Source: Trochalopteron elliotii (lineage: Eukaryota; Chordata; Aves; Passeriformes; Leiothrichidae). From it: a stretch of 64,000 bases of DNA. Shown piece by piece: positions 48,201-61,874 of this stretch. Position 1 is the stretch's first letter. Every line of letters begins with the position of its first letter. A program made the position numbers and the translations under genes. The stretch lies in contig JANPWX010000449.1 of the NCBI GenBank assembly GCA_024734555.1, forward strand, positions 1,255,381-1,319,380, read 5' to 3'. The notes below the pieces were generated by a model. That model was not told where the DNA came from. It made no database searches and was given only the letters and a program-made list of their open reading frames with translations.

Positions 48201-51200
48201 TGAATGGTTTCAGCAAGAACTTTTGGCTACAGATTCCTGGGGTCCATCTGTGCTAGAGAGTGATCAGCTGCGGACCGCTGTTTTTAGCAAGAGTGCAACA
48301 ACATCAGGGAACTCTCCAGGTCAGGATTAAAATTCAGGCAGTAGGAGGAAGCTTTCCCTGCTGTTGCCCTGAATCACCTTTTCTGTGGATAAGGACCTTC
48401 ACTGCTGTGGTGCCTTGCCGAAGGCAGCTATTGTAGAAAAGAAGGATACTCAGGGTAAAGCAGATGAGAGCTTGAACAAAATTATTTAATAACCTAGGAG
48501 AAAGAATCACCAAACGGAAGGAGGGCTGTGTTCTGAAATGACCTCTTGGGGGAAACTGGTCAAAGACAGACTCTTGGGCAAATCTGAAAAGCTGATGCTT
48601 TTTGTCTGCAGGGATGAATGGTTGGGACAATCTGTGGAGTAAATAGCTATTTCAGGAGAAGAGGAAGAAGCACAGGCTGAAGAATATAGGCAGGAACAGC
48701 AGTTGTCAGCTGAGTAGATGGGGCTGATAAACGGAGTCTTATAAACACTTTGAGCATAATTCTGTACCTGCTTCTGATCTGTGAATGTTCCATCCCTGTG
48801 GCAAATCTCTTCCATACATCCGTGTGTATCCTTCCTATTGACTTTGAGGATGAGTATGGAATAATCAGTCAGATCTTAAAAGGTACCCAATTCACAGTGC
48901 AGGTAACACACCTGCCTGTATCAAGAAAGGTCCATGCAGTGTTGCCAGCTGTGTGTTCTTGCTGGGAGATGTGCAAATGAATTTTAAATGGTTACAAAGT
49001 TATTCATAGTCCAATAACTAAAGAATATGAGAAGGACCTATTACTATGCATTTTATTGTCTTAAGCACAGAAGGTTTCCCACTACCTTGAGAAAAGCATT
49101 TGAATTGTATTTAAAATAATTAAACAACTTGTCCAAGTACAGGGAGGAGTGGGAGCACTGCCAAAAAAGCTTCACTAGCTAATTTTGAAGCATATGGCAC
49201 AATTAATAATGGACTTAAACTGCTAAATTAGAGCTGGATATTGCGAGTTTTGGATAGTGTGCATTGGTTCAAAATGAACAGCACTTGAACATAACAGTGA
49301 CGGGTACATAGATGGATCTAATAATGCATACATTCCAGTGATATGAAAGTGTGGAAGTCTGCTGATGTATAGCGGGAATAAGTGAAATTCAGCTATTAAT
49401 TTTATTGGCTGTGAACACTTCACTAAGAGAGGCTTCATTTTCTAGCAAGAGCTGACATGGAGACCCCTTGTATTCTTAGTGGCTGTGAACATTTTCTATA
49501 TGATTGGGACATGTAATGTTAAAGCAACAAATCTGTTTGGGCTCCTGACTCAAGAACTGAGGCCTCCAGGTGATAACTTTTATAATTTCATAGCTTACTT
49601 AAAAATCCCCATTCCTCTCTTCCCCCAGAAAAGTTTGCTAGGAGTTCAAGTGAGCCTCTTTGAAAAAAGGGATGTTGAACAATCAGTTTTTCTTGGCATA
49701 CATGATTTGTGTTGTTCGTATTGGGATCCTGGACAGAGCACATGCAAAAGGACTCTGTTCCCTTGGTCTTTATGAACCATCCTTTCAAGATCAGCATTTT
49801 TGATGTGTGTACACTCATTTTTGATGTCACTTAACATCTTTTCTGATCTCATTCTGCAAATTGTTACCTGTGAGCGCTCTTGCTAACTTCGGGGGAAGCA
49901 ATCTTCTTCAGTATGTGTCCTTGAATAAAAATTTGGGGTAGGGGAACTTTTCTTTGTTCTCCTTTATAAATAGCACTCTTTATAAATAGCATTCTTCTTA
50001 ACTGAAGAATGAAATGTAAGTTAATATATGACATTAAATTGGGTGACTGCGTGGGAAAATGCCTTGTTTGAGTTTGATATGTATTATGCCTAAATTCTCC
50101 CTCTCTTATAGTGTCTTGTAAGGTTTATGGCCAGAGAAAGCACAGAAATTGGAGCTAATCTGGTGCCATTATACAGGGTTCATAAGCTTGCACAGAGAAT
50201 CAGAAGTCAAGCCAGAGAGGCAAGAGCTGGCTGTTCTGTACAGTCTGTCTGGTTTGCTTTGATAACATCCTTTGCACATAAGCCACTACTGGCATCATGC
50301 ACCATTTTTATTTTCTGTGTGATTAGGCATGCCTTTACCCAGAAGAAGATTGCTATATAGATTTTTAAAAGCAGTTTGATGTTTTTATTTGCTAGATCTA
50401 CTGTTTCCCTGGTTTATTTTAGTGGCTCAGGTACAGGCTATGGTATCTGCTCTAGGTTGAGCATGTAGAAATGCATTTATTGGTTTTATTTTCATAGCAG
50501 AAACAGAAAGTCAGGGAATAATTTTCTATCCATAAGGGATATCTCAAGGTTCCTCCCAGAAGTTCATCCTTGTTATGATGGGGGAATGAACATTCCTCTG
50601 AAGTGCTTAACTGTCTGACATTAGACACAACTGGAGTGGAGAAGTGGAAGTGGAGAAGAAAGGAATAAGCAAGTGTTTTTCTATCATGCAGTGAAATGCT
50701 TTCCCCTCTGAGCAAGAGAAAGTAGTAGCCTCCCAAGGCTTCTTCCTAGTGTGGCATAGCTAAATGTTACCCTCTATTGAGAGCTGTGTCTGAGTGTCAC
50801 TGTCAAGCCCCAAGGAAACAAATTCGGAGAAAACAATCGGCCTTCATGTGCCTGGATTGTAACGTTAATTGCCTGATTTAATGCAACATAAGTTAAGAAT
50901 TTCAACTAGACACAGTTCTGCTACTCTCAGTTTCTGTCTTAGATTCCTGTTCTTTTCTGAAATAAAGTGTCATCTATAACTTTGAAATTTTTGGATTTGT
51001 CAGTTTGTGGTAGATCAAACAAAGTAAGATTTAAATGCAGGTTTTTTAATATATGTGTCTTCTTATCCCTTATTAATGCAATCAGTCAGCTTAGGAAAAA
51101 TATGCCAAAGATAACAAACTTGCAGAGTGCATTCTTTCTTCCTCCTTCAGAAAAATATAGGTTATGCTTATGAAGATTAACTGCTTGCTTTGGAAAGTGG

Positions 51201-53211
51201 AATGATCTATTTTTATACAGGTGAGGTAAAATATGGACAGCAACTATTTATGCCTTTTATGTCCTTCAGGACCTAATTCTGTCAGGTTCAGAGTAATATT
51301 GCCCACAAAGCCTAAGCCTGGTACAGGCAGAGCCCAGGATGTCAGGGAGCAAAGCCAGGTAGGAGCAGATCCAGAAGGAGCTTTGGTTGGTCTGTAGGTT
51401 CAGGGCACATTGTGCAGTGGGCATGTGGCCTTCACGAACCTGTTCTTGCCCACCAAACGGGCAGGAAGGGTGCAAGGACAGCTGACAGATCGCACAAGTA
51501 GCAAAAAATTCACACTTGGGGGTGATACCTGGTGAGGAGGAGGAGAACACATCTTCAACTCTACCCTGTCTCCCTTCTCTCTTGCTGCTGTTTTGTCAGG
51601 TGAGCTAGGTCAGCCATATGGTAAAAAATAAATAACTAAATAATTTCCTTTTTATTCTATTGGATGTTTTTAACCTTTGCAGAGAAGATAAGTGAGACTT
51701 AATTATGCGTCTTTATAACAGAGTTTGTTGAGGATTTTCAGGATGGAGCCCACACTAAAACATTTCCTCTCTCTGGTTGTGTTGCTGCATGACATGGTTC
51801 TTACCAGCATAGGGTTATTGTGGTTGATGGGCTGACAGGTAAGAGGGGTAAATGCAAATGCTGCTTCAGTTCATTTGGTTACTTCTACAAGTAGTCCTTG
51901 CTGGCATGGTATTTTCAATGTCTGCTAACCCAGATCTATATTACAAGTGCAGAAGAAATGAGGACCTGATTTAATGCTTTTGCCATGTAGTAGCTTAAAA
52001 CACATGCATTCTAAAATTATTTATTAATTGGATTTTACATGCTGAATATCTAAGCCTTGTTTGCAGCAGGAGGTGTGAGGATTTGCAATTTGCAGAGCTT
52101 GTAGGTAGTGATTATTCTGTTAAATCCTATTCAAAACTGGCCTGGCTTATTTCTCAGCTGTGAGAGAGCTCTTTAGGCAAATGTCCTAATACATTCACCA
52201 TATGAACACTTTGCAGGTCAATGACTGTACATTCAAAAGTATTTTACTCAGCGATAAAATCTTCGTCACAGTTTCATTATCATAAACACATGGTGACAAA
52301 AGTAGTTCAGAGCTTTGCACACCGCACACTGGCTTTATATTAATTTTTAGTTACAATTCTTCTGGGGTTACCCACAATGACTCAAGGTCTTGCACTAATT
52401 GAACAGGAGGAAAGAATAAAATTAATGGACTGCAAAGGTCAGTATATGGCTTATGACTCATATAATAATTTATTGTAAATACATGAGGGTGGCTGTACAT
52501 GTGTAGTCAGATGGCAGCCTATAAAGGTCTGGCACCTGGGGTCTGCTGCCTGTTTTCATCTAGAAAACCCTGGCTCTTAGTACTGCTTTGGTCATTCATT
52601 ATATACTTAATTTATCCTGCTTTGTTCCTATATTGCACCTTTTGTTATTTTTGGTCTTCGTGCTTCTGGTCTTGCTAAAGAAAATGAGCAAAAGTTCTTC
52701 TAAAACAGTGCTGTGTTCCCAGTAGTGAATGCTTAAATTAGAAGAAACTGAACAATAGTGGTGAATTTTTTTTCAGAAATCTGTCCTGACTTCCAATTCA
52801 AGTTTGCTGGATGCTGTTGGAAGTGTTATGTGTCTGGAAATACTTGTGTTGGACTAGTCTGGATTGCAAGGGTCTGACCTCTGTGGCATACAAGAGTCCT
52901 TGTAGCCCTTGGGTCCCATCATCACAGGCTTGCTGCAGGATTGGATGAGGCTTGCTGTAAATACTCTGTAGAGTGGTTCTGCATGTTAGTAGAACCACTG
53001 TGATTTCCAAATTTTGATGAAGCAGAGAAATACACACAGGGGAGAGAGAGAGACATTATAAAATATCCCAACAGTGGAAAATGAATTTCTTGTTCTTTTG
53101 TATTTTTTCAGACAGTGATTTTTTCAGTGATTGAGTTATAAGACAGAAATCTCTAGAGAAGTGGATTCAAACATTAAAAATGCTCTGAGTGTGGTGTTTT
53201 TTGTTTTTGTG

Positions 53212-53238
53212 TTTTTTTTTTTTTTTTTTTTTTTTTTT
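53212..53238 (+). repeat. Poly(T) run of 27
   Basis: This is an uninterrupted T tract preceded by T-rich sequence. It may be the reversed tail of an old retroelement, but no body is recognisable. Confidence 0.9.
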
Positions 53239-54151
53239 GTAATGTTCTGTAATTCCCCAGCAAATGTTCCAAGAGCTTCTTTGAAAACACAGGAAAAAAT
53301 TACTTTCAAAGCTTAATAATTTGAACTGGCAGGGCTGTCAGATTGGCAGAAGTGAAATCTGGACCTGGTACCTTTCCTGGGTCTGTACTGCAATAATTGA
53401 CTAATGCCAGCTGTGGCAGCAACTATTTGTCCACTGAAATGAGACCAGTCATTAGATGCTAATGCCTTCTAGTCACTAATGAACTCTTCAAGATTTGAAC
53501 CAATGATTTACAGGTTAATGATCTCAAATCTTATTACCAATGTGCATGGCAATAATTGAGAATTGTGGAGCAAGGGAGACTGAACTGCTTAGTAACACTC
53601 CTTAAAACAGTAAGAAGCATTTTTCTTATAAATGGCTTGCCTTTGAAATGTTCTAAAGTGATTGTACAAACTTCATATCATAATTATACTCTTGATTTCC
53701 TGAGTACCAGAAGAATTATTGTTTTCCAAGTACCCAAAATACCCAAAAGTGTAATCTGGGGTCAATAAATGAACAGAACCAAGATCAACTAAGCCACACT
53801 TATTTTAAGCCCCTAACTATACATCCCGAAAGTTCCTTTTCAACATCTAGCGTACCTGTGCAACCAATAATTCCAGTGTGACTTGTCTTCCTATGAAATT
53901 CTGTCGTTTGGTAGAAAATTTAGGCTCGTATCTCTGATTTAACCCTTATTCAGCAGTGTGAGCCATGGCTGAATGAAATTTTTTCCTTTGAGGTGAAGGA
54001 TAGAGCAATATATCTCAAACTCATTCCACTGTACCTGTATGGCTTTGGTTGTTCTTACAATGAATGGTTTCCATATCCTGGGTCTCCAGTTCCTGTACCT
54101 GAAAGCTATGAAAGATGGCATTTGGGTGAGATTGAGCTCTTGCCTTACATT

Positions 54152-54619
54152 TTAAGGTGAGACCCTTGCTGCCACTAGGACATTCTGAGGTGTATAAATT
54201 TTTAAATCATATCTACAGAGTGTGAATGACAGTGCACATGTGTAAGGCATTGGAATTAGTGGCAAAGTAGTATTTAAAGTAATGGTGCATACATGGTAGG
54301 TCAAAAATACTGAGAAAAGGAAGATAAAATAGAGGAATGATGTAAATAAAATTCCAGGTGTTGGAAGCAGTGATAATTGCTCCATGACCACAGACCTCAT
54401 CACAGATACAAAGCTGGTGCAGAACAACTCATGCTGGATATGAGCCTTTTCATCAAGAGGGGCTGCAGAGGCTCCAACATTCATGCATTTCATCATCACT
54501 TGTGATAAATCCAGAAAAATGGATAAGAACTTTCCAGCAGGTCCCTCACCCTCTATGTCACTGTAAAGCATCCGGAACAAGGTACTTGAATACATGAACA
54601 TCTCAGTTTTTATAACCAT
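54152..54619 (-). other. Unassigned 155-codon open frame
   Basis: This open frame lies in ordinary-composition DNA rather than a CpG island. The first 80 or so residues look protein-like (MFMYSSTLFRML, DIEGEGPAGKFLSIF, DEKAHIQHELFCTSF). The rest is a hydrophobic, Thr/Leu-rich stretch typical of non-coding DNA. I do not recognise a family. It could be a chance frame, a decayed retrocopy or an isolated exon. Confidence 0.12.
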
Positions 54620-56600
54620 AAAGGAATGAGAGAGTTTTGAGAGAATGGGTATGGGTGAGGCAAATCTGTTTCTTCAAAAATAAAAGTCTACTTCCCTATC
54701 TGTGTGGCCTTGCCTTGAGTTTTGCTTCTTTAACTGCTGTATAGGAACCTTTCTGAGGTATCTGAGCTTGCTCCAGTCCTTGCTATAGCTGCCTTTACAA
54801 ACCCCATGTTGTTATCCCACTCCTGGAGACACCTGGTCATTTGCTGGGCTTTATAAAAGGAGTCTGCATCAGAACAGACAATTCTGGCATAGCCATAATC
54901 ATCAGGTTTTCCTCTTCTAAAATGCTGTGAAATAGCCTGGCACTGGATAATGGGGGATAATACAGAGCAAGATTATTGACCTACTGTGAGGAAAGTCATG
55001 TGGTGAAGTTAGCTAATTTCAAACCCAAGATAATCCTGCACTGCTGCCAGTTGTGGAATGGCCTTGTCAAGGTATTATATTAGCTTAATTCTTGCCTTGT
55101 AACACACCACTTTGACCAGTTTTTTTGACACTTTGTATAGACGGGAAATAAATTAAGCCTTTAGAGATAAAGCATATACATACATCTTTTTTTTTATTTT
55201 GTACAAACGCAGACCTAGCATTAGGAAAGGGACTGCTAAGTTATGGTACTGAAGTTTTATGAAATGTAATTATAGGTCCAAAGATATTTTGTGTGGAAGG
55301 AAAAAGCTTACTGTACACTATTAAAGTGTTTTATGTCCAGAGATGACTGACACAATGCATTATGGGGCTAGAATAAGCATAATTGTCCAGGAAGAAATAA
55401 TTGAAAATAGTCCTTTAGATGTCAAAATAAAGCTATACATCATGTGAGACTGTCAGCAGTTATTACATATCTTTGGCTGTAGAGACGAGCTTCCTTGAGG
55501 GCTCATAATTTATGCTTCAAACAAAAATAACGTTATTTAGGGCTTCTGCTTCAGCATGTCCATATGGACCCTGCTGGACCAGTTGAGTTTCAAGTGGCCA
55601 CACATTTTGCCATTACCCTGCTGGAGTAAGTGGGCCCTGTGAACCATGGGGAGGCAGGACACCCCCCAAGTACCCCGATCCGCTGGCCTTAGGTTGTTCC
55701 CAGTGCCTCAGCAGGGAGCATGGAAAGACATGCTAGTGCCTCCAGCAGCATGAGCTTGTATGTGCTGGCTGCAGCCCCAGCAGAGCTGGAGGGCACAGCC
55801 TTCTTCCTCTACAAGGATCACGTGCATATGCTCTGCAGGATGGGAAAAATAGTCTTTGAACACGAGAAGCTGCAGCTCTGGCTATGGCCTTAAACCTTGG
55901 GATGGAAAGGCAGGGTAATTTTTAATTAATATTGTCTCTTAACTAAAAAGAAATCCATAATTATGTGACTATCTTGATTTTTTTGAAAGCTGAGAGTCTT
56001 TGAATGAGTGTATTCATGCATTTTTCATATGGGTGATGTTAATTACTTCAGTCAGCTTGTTGTAAACTAACAAAGTTTATTTTGTCTGTGAATAATATCA
56101 ATGTATCACACAGGAATATCCTGAGAGTTAATGAACATTGGGTAACCAATTTATATTCCTTGGATAAAAGCTCAGTACAAGCTGATTACTCTTGCTGTTC
56201 AGGAAAGGCTGTAGTACCTTTGTTCATGTGCAGCAGTAACTTCATAGGAAAGCCCAGTAGAGCTCATTGAACTTACTTCAGCAGCAGTGACATGCACTAA
56301 ACATGAGCCAGCCCTCCCTTCTTCTGTGTTACCAGTGATTAATACATATTTAGCACCATTGCAGTGAAGAAAAGTTACAATAATTTTGTTTGTAAGTGCA
56401 TGACTGTATAGTTAGAATATATAAAAAAATAAATTTTATTGAAACTATAGTCCATATCTGTATATGAAGGCTGCTGTGAAAAGTGTGTTCCACTTTAAAC
56501 TGCAAACCACATATAGATTGTAAGATGAATATTGCTGGGCTGCAGTTTTTCAGCCAGAATAATAATTATTCTCTCAGTGAGGATCTTGGCTAGACAGGGT

Positions 56601-56703
56601 GGAGAAGGAGAAGGAGAAGGAGAAGGAGAAGGAGAAGGAGGAGAAGGAGAAGGAGAAGGAGAAGGAGAAGGAGAAGGAGAAGGAGAAGGAGAAGGAGAAG
56701 GAG
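56601..56703 (+). repeat. GGAGAA hexanucleotide purine array
   Basis: About 103 nt of pure purine is built from GGAGAA units with one phase slip near 56640. The strand is all G and A, so the tract can adopt triplex structure. Confidence 0.97.
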
Positions 56704-57929
56704 GCTAGCAGTGGAAGAGGGCTATAGTTTCCTGGAAATGGTTTTTACGAACTGGTTTATCATCTGCTGGGGATTTTCATAGCTCATTCCACTGAGTGGG
56801 GTAGAATCACACCTTTCTGTATATGTGTGTTTACTTAGATAAATACAAACATGAGATGCAGTCTGTAAAATCTGTGCTTTACATCATAGTTATACCAATA
56901 AAATAGAAAGGAGGCCTGTCCATGCTTACTTAAATGTCCAGGAAGTGATTATAGGAGTTTTGAAAACATCTGGATGAAGGGAATAATAATGAAAACATAA
57001 ACATATGAAGAGGTTTACTGGAAATGACTTGATCAGGTTGTGAAGTGTGAGAAATGTGTTAACAACATGAGGAGGACTCCAAGGGCAAGACTGGTAATGG
57101 TGGCAGCCAGGGAATGAAAGTCCTCTGGGTAAAGCAACCTAGCTGGACACAAACTACCCAGATGTGGGTTTGAAAATCTGCTGGAACAAATTTTCATGCA
57201 TTTGTTTTGATTGAAATGGGAAGAATTATTAATATTACATGAAACAAAATCAGAAGGTATCTGGGGAAAAATATCCCAAAACCTTGTAATTCCTAATCCT
57301 AAAGAAAAGAAGATAAAGAAGCAGTTCACCAATCAATTTTGCATCTGGGGAGATATGTAACAGGAAACTTGTGGCTGTATTAGAACTTCGTAAAGATCCA
57401 AGAGTCAAAGAACCTCACATAAATTTGCAACAAATATTTCTGATGATAAATACTGCCATTGTTATGACCAAAATAAGAAAACAGTGTGAAATACAGTGCA
57501 GATAGCAAGGAATATAAGAAAAAAATCTATATAGCTATTAGAACAACAATCTGTCAGGGACCTCAAGCATTTTGGAAGAAGGGCTTAAAACTGGAATGAA
57601 TCCACTTCAGACAATAAATATAGTTTTAAATCACAAAAAGGGAATTTTATGAAGACCAATCTGAAGAATATGTTTTAGGGAATAAAGCCTCAGTACAGTG
57701 TAGGGGAAAGTAGTAACTCCACAATGCTGTGCAGAACAATTTGGTGGTGGTACCAGATCATAAACTCGAGACAGGTAAGCAATGTAATGTTGGCTTAGAA
57801 AGTATTGTGTCTCTCCTGAATACACTGACAGCCACATCCTAGGTGAAACATGATATTAGCTTATTTAGTTTATCTCACATTTACAAAATCTGCATTGAAG
57901 GAATATTTTGAATATCATATTTTAAGAAA

Positions 57930-58300
57930 ATGCAGAATAACTTGAAAGATGCTCAACAGGGAGAAATGTGGCCTATGAGAAGAAACTGGAGGAATCATCT
58001 CTTCTGTAAAAGAGAAGGACAAGTGAATAACAGGACTGGAGTTTTTGATCATAATGAAGGTGTGGGGAGGCTGGTGATCAATGGTTCTCCATGTCTGTGG
58101 AGAGAAGGATGAGAAGTAATCAGATAAATTTGTAGCAAGGGAGATTTAGGTTTGATTGTAGGAGAAACTGTCTAACTCAAAAGATATTTAAGCACTAGAA
58201 CAGATTGCCTTGAGAGTCTGTGTGGTCCCACTTCCATTTAGATCTAGTGGTGGTCTAGATGTTAGATCAGAGGTGGTCTAAGGCTGGCTGAGCTTGTCTG
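57930..58300 (+). mobile_element. Old diverged CR1-type LINE tail
   Basis: The sequence follows the older CR1/L3-like tail pattern: AGAAGTAATCAG, AGCAAGGGAGATTTAGGTT, AAGCACTAGAACAGATTGCC and later TGGTCTA. It is more diverged than the other copies. Confidence 0.6.
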
Positions 58301-59065
58301 AAAGCTGGAGGAGCTGATGGCCACTTACAACTCCCCCCTTTCCCATAGGACTGTCATGTACATTATGCAGAAAATGTAATATAGAATGAGTAAACTCTTC
58401 CATAAAAGTTGATGGGTTTAAATGTTATTAGTCACTATGTTCAGAAAAGCCTGTGAAAAGTCTTACACCTGGGGCCTTCATAGGATGAGGGAAGACTCGT
58501 GCAGTAGTCCTGGGAGTTTGGGAAGTCTGAATCTGAGCAGCTTTCTTCATGTAGCTCTGTTACACCAAGGTGTGTCTCTTCATGCTACCTTTGTAGAAAT
58601 TAAAATGCAGGGAAGAAATTAAAATGCACTGATGCTTCATCCATGTGACTTTCTACCTATCAATGAGCTCTTTACTACAGTGCTGTGCTTCCCTGTAGAA
58701 GTGACTAGAAAGTGTCATGCACCATTGCTGGGTAACATCTTTTCCTTAAAGTAACTGCACACTCTCTGTGGAGCAAGGCAAAAATAGCCAAAATAAATAA
58801 AAAAAGCAACCACAGTCGTAACTGAGGGCTTGGTTCTGAAATCTGCTTTTTGGAAGCCAACTGTAGAGGCAAGATTTCTTTCAGATGCACAAACAGGAAA
58901 AGGAACATGTAACCGAAATATCTTCTTAGATGAAATGGTGTAAGAAATCTGAAAGGATGAAAAAAATCTGGTTGTACCTCTAAGTCACTAAATAGTTAAT
59001 GAAAGATGATTAACTTGTACTTAGGTTTAAAGTATTTTTCTTTATGGTAGTTTTAGGAAGGCTTG

Positions 59066-59670
59066 TCACAGAATCATAGAGTAATAGAATAATACAGGCT
59101 GGGAGGTAACTGCTCTAGTTCAAGTCCCTCCTCACAGCAGGTCCAGGATCTTGTCAAATTGTGAATATCTGCAAACACAAAGAATCCACAACCTCTCTGT
59201 ACAACCTGTGCTGATGACTGACCACTTTCATGCTCAAAATGTTTCCCTGATGTCTAATCACAATTCCCTGTGTTGTGTCTCATGACTATTACTTGTAGCC
59301 CTTTTGCTGTCAACCTCAGTCTCTGAGAAGTGCCTGTCTCTGGCTTCCTCACATCCTCTTATTAGGTGTTTATTTTAAGAGCAACGACAAGATCCCCTCT
59401 GAGCCTTCTCTTCTCCAGCCTGAATGAACCTAATTCTCTCATGAGGCAAGAGCTGCTTCCCTTCATTGGACATCCTCCAGTTTATTATTTCTTGTACAAA
59501 TCTGGTGATAATACTGTAGATGTGATCTCATGAGTGCTGATAGAGAAGGATCACCCTTTTCAATCTGACCAGGAGATTTTTTTTACTTCTGTTGCTGCAA
59601 TGACTTATTGCTGATTCATGCTGTTGTCCACTGGGACCCTCAAGTACTTTTCTGCCAGTCTTCACTATAC
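59066..59670 (-). mobile_element. CR1 LINE 3' part, minus orientation
   Basis: It begins with the reverse complement of the CR1 end (CACAGAATCATAGAGTAATAG, then CAGGCTGGGAGG). It continues through the antisense tail and ORF2 end (CGACAAGATCCCCTCTGAGCC, TCTTCTCCAGCCTGAATGAA). It is clearly diverged and has no open frame. Confidence 0.85.
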
Positions 59671-60217
59671 CTGATCTGTTATATGGGATTGTTGTGTCCC
59701 ATGTGCAATTTTAAAGGCAGATTTGAAATGCCATGTCAAGGAGCTCTGAGGCTATGTTTACACTAGTAAAAATAAATTTAAGCTTGCCAGAGGCTTAAAC
59801 ATCAGAACCTTGTCGTGCTCTCACTGAATGTTAATGGTCACTTTGTAATTCAACATTCCTAGGTGTATGATACAAGGAATATATCTAAAGGTACAAGTGA
59901 ATGTCTTCATACATTCTGAGGTTTAATTGTAGGAAAAGGTGTGTGCATAGTGTCCAAATGAGTAAATATGAATCACTAGGGGTTACAGGGTGTCATGCTT
60001 AGTAAATACTGTGTAAAAAAGCAAAGCTCAAAGAAGCAGTTCATAAGTGCTTAGTTCTGTTTGGGAGAGTTTAGGATCACTTCAGCCATGTTTTTTTTCC
60101 CAGTCTCGATAAACTTTGTTGAAAACAGACAAGGATCAGAAGTCATTGCCTTTGTTGCCCTTCACCTGCTGGGGCTGAGGAGCTGAAGAAAGGTGAAACA
60201 AGAGTGTGCTTTTCCTG

Positions 60218-60236
60218 TCTCTGTGCTGCACAGAGA
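60218..60236. repeat. Short perfect palindrome
   Basis: Arms of 9 bp (TCTCTGTGC and GCACAGAGA) flank a single central T. No function is evident. Confidence 0.6.
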
Positions 60237-60355
60237 AGTCATCTTTCTGCATGGGGTTGGTGGGTCATTGGACAGCTGGGGCTACTGCAGTTTAGACATT
60301 TTGTTCACTGTGGGCAGGTGCCAGACACAGCAATCTGTGCCTGCCTGTCTTAGAC

Positions 60356-60445
60356 AACCCTCCAAATGCAGCACTTTTTGATATTGTGCCAACCTCTGCA
60401 GTCATCAGCATAAGAAGGACTTCTTAAGTGGGTCCAGAGGAGGGC
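60356..60445 (+). mobile_element. CR1 LINE ORF2 fragment, plus orientation
   Basis: It matches CR1 in the CATAAGAAGGAC...GGGTCCAGAGGAGGGC segment. It is a close inverted copy of 61541-61631 and has a 6-nt deletion relative to it. Confidence 0.7.
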
Positions 60446-61109
60446 TGCATTCAGTGTGGTAGGTGTAACATGGAGCATGTCTTGCATTATTGGTTGCTTC
60501 TTTGTCATCTGTGTAAACCCGAGTGACTGGAAAGGAAATACAGACTTTCTTGACTGAAGTCTATTCCCCTGCTCAGGCATCTACACGAAAAAGTCAAGAT
60601 ATTTTATGTCAGGTTTTTAATTTTGCCTTATGAGCCTTATTGTAAGTTGTTTATTTTTAGAAATATTAGGGACTGACATTATGCAATATGGATGTTCAGC
60701 AATTACTGAGAGAGGAACAGAAATAATTAATCCTCTGTCTCCTTTTCTGGCTTTCATCCAGTCCTTAGAGTGGTCCTTATAAGAGACAAGCAATGGGAAC
60801 CTGATGTGGTCCCTCACAATGTTTCAGGATTGCTTTGCCTGTAGTAAACAGATGTTTCCATACAGTCCCTCACAATGCCCCAGTGACATCTAGAAGGATT
60901 CTTCTCATCAATTCTGATCATTGGCAGTGGCAGGAAGGACCTGCAGCTGGGACAGCGTGGTGAAAGTTCCCTGCCCATCCAGTCACTGGAGTTCTCTCCA
61001 GTGTGTATCCTCCAGTGTGTATCCTCAAGCAGCCTGGTTAGCCTTGCTCTTGGAGCACACTTTCCACCCTGCCCTTATGGTTTCAGTGGATAGTAACATG
61101 TATCATAGA

Positions 61110-61631
61110 ATTCTACAGTCATACAATCACAGAGTGCTTTGGGTGGGAAGCAACCTTGAAGATCATCCACTTCCAACCCCCCTGCAGTGGGCAGGGACAC
61201 ATTCCAGAAGACCAGATTGTTTAAAGCCCCATACAGCCTGGCTTTGAACACTCCCAGGAATGGTGCATCCACCACTTCTCTGAACAGCCTGTGCTAGTCT
61301 GACTATCCTCACAGTAACATATAATCTAAACCTGCCCTCTGTTCAGTTTAAAGGCACCCCCTCTTGTCCTGTTACTACATGCCTTGTAAAAGGTCACCAG
61401 CTCTCTTATAGCCCTTTCAGGTACTGGAAGATGCTAGAAGGCGTCTCTGGAGCTTTTCCTTCTCTGTGCTGAGCTACCTCAAGTCTCTCAGCCTCTTCAT
61501 AGGAGAGGTGTGCCAACCCTTTGATCGTATTAATGATTTTCCTTTGGACCCACTTAAGAGGTCCACATCCTTCTTATGTTGGTGACCCCAGAGGTGGACA
61601 CAATATCAAAAAGTACTTCATTTGGAGGGTT
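61110..61631 (-). mobile_element. CR1 LINE 3' part, minus orientation
   Basis: The left end is the antisense CR1 tail (TGGGAAGCAACCTTGAAGATC). It is followed by the antisense UTR and ORF2 end (CTCTTGTCCTGTTACTACATG, CTCAAGTCTCTCAGCCTCTT). The element is 5'-truncated near 61631. Confidence 0.9.
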
Positions 61632-61874
61632 ATCTAACATAGTAACAGGCAGGATTAAGTCCTGAACCTGCCAGCATACATCTACAATACAAAGCAGACA
61701 GTGTGGACTGGGTGATGTGTGCTGCTCTGTTTGTAGAACAGTCAGAGAATCCTGATGGACAAGTTGAACAAGAACCAGCAACATGCCCTTGTGGTGAGGA
61801 ACAATTCAGACCCATATCTTGGACTCCCTTAATGAAAACACAGGCAGCAGGTTGAGGACCGTTATTCTTTTCCT

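Larger units (their letters stand above)
42263..57925. other. Gene-free intergenic stretch
   Basis: About 15.7 kb has no recognised gene. It contains a 27-T run and a purine hexanucleotide array (both listed separately), and a 16-bp tandem duplication of TTTATAAATAGCAYTC at about 49965-49996. A plus-strand 145-codon frame (44524-44961) has no recognisable motif. Confidence 0.45.
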
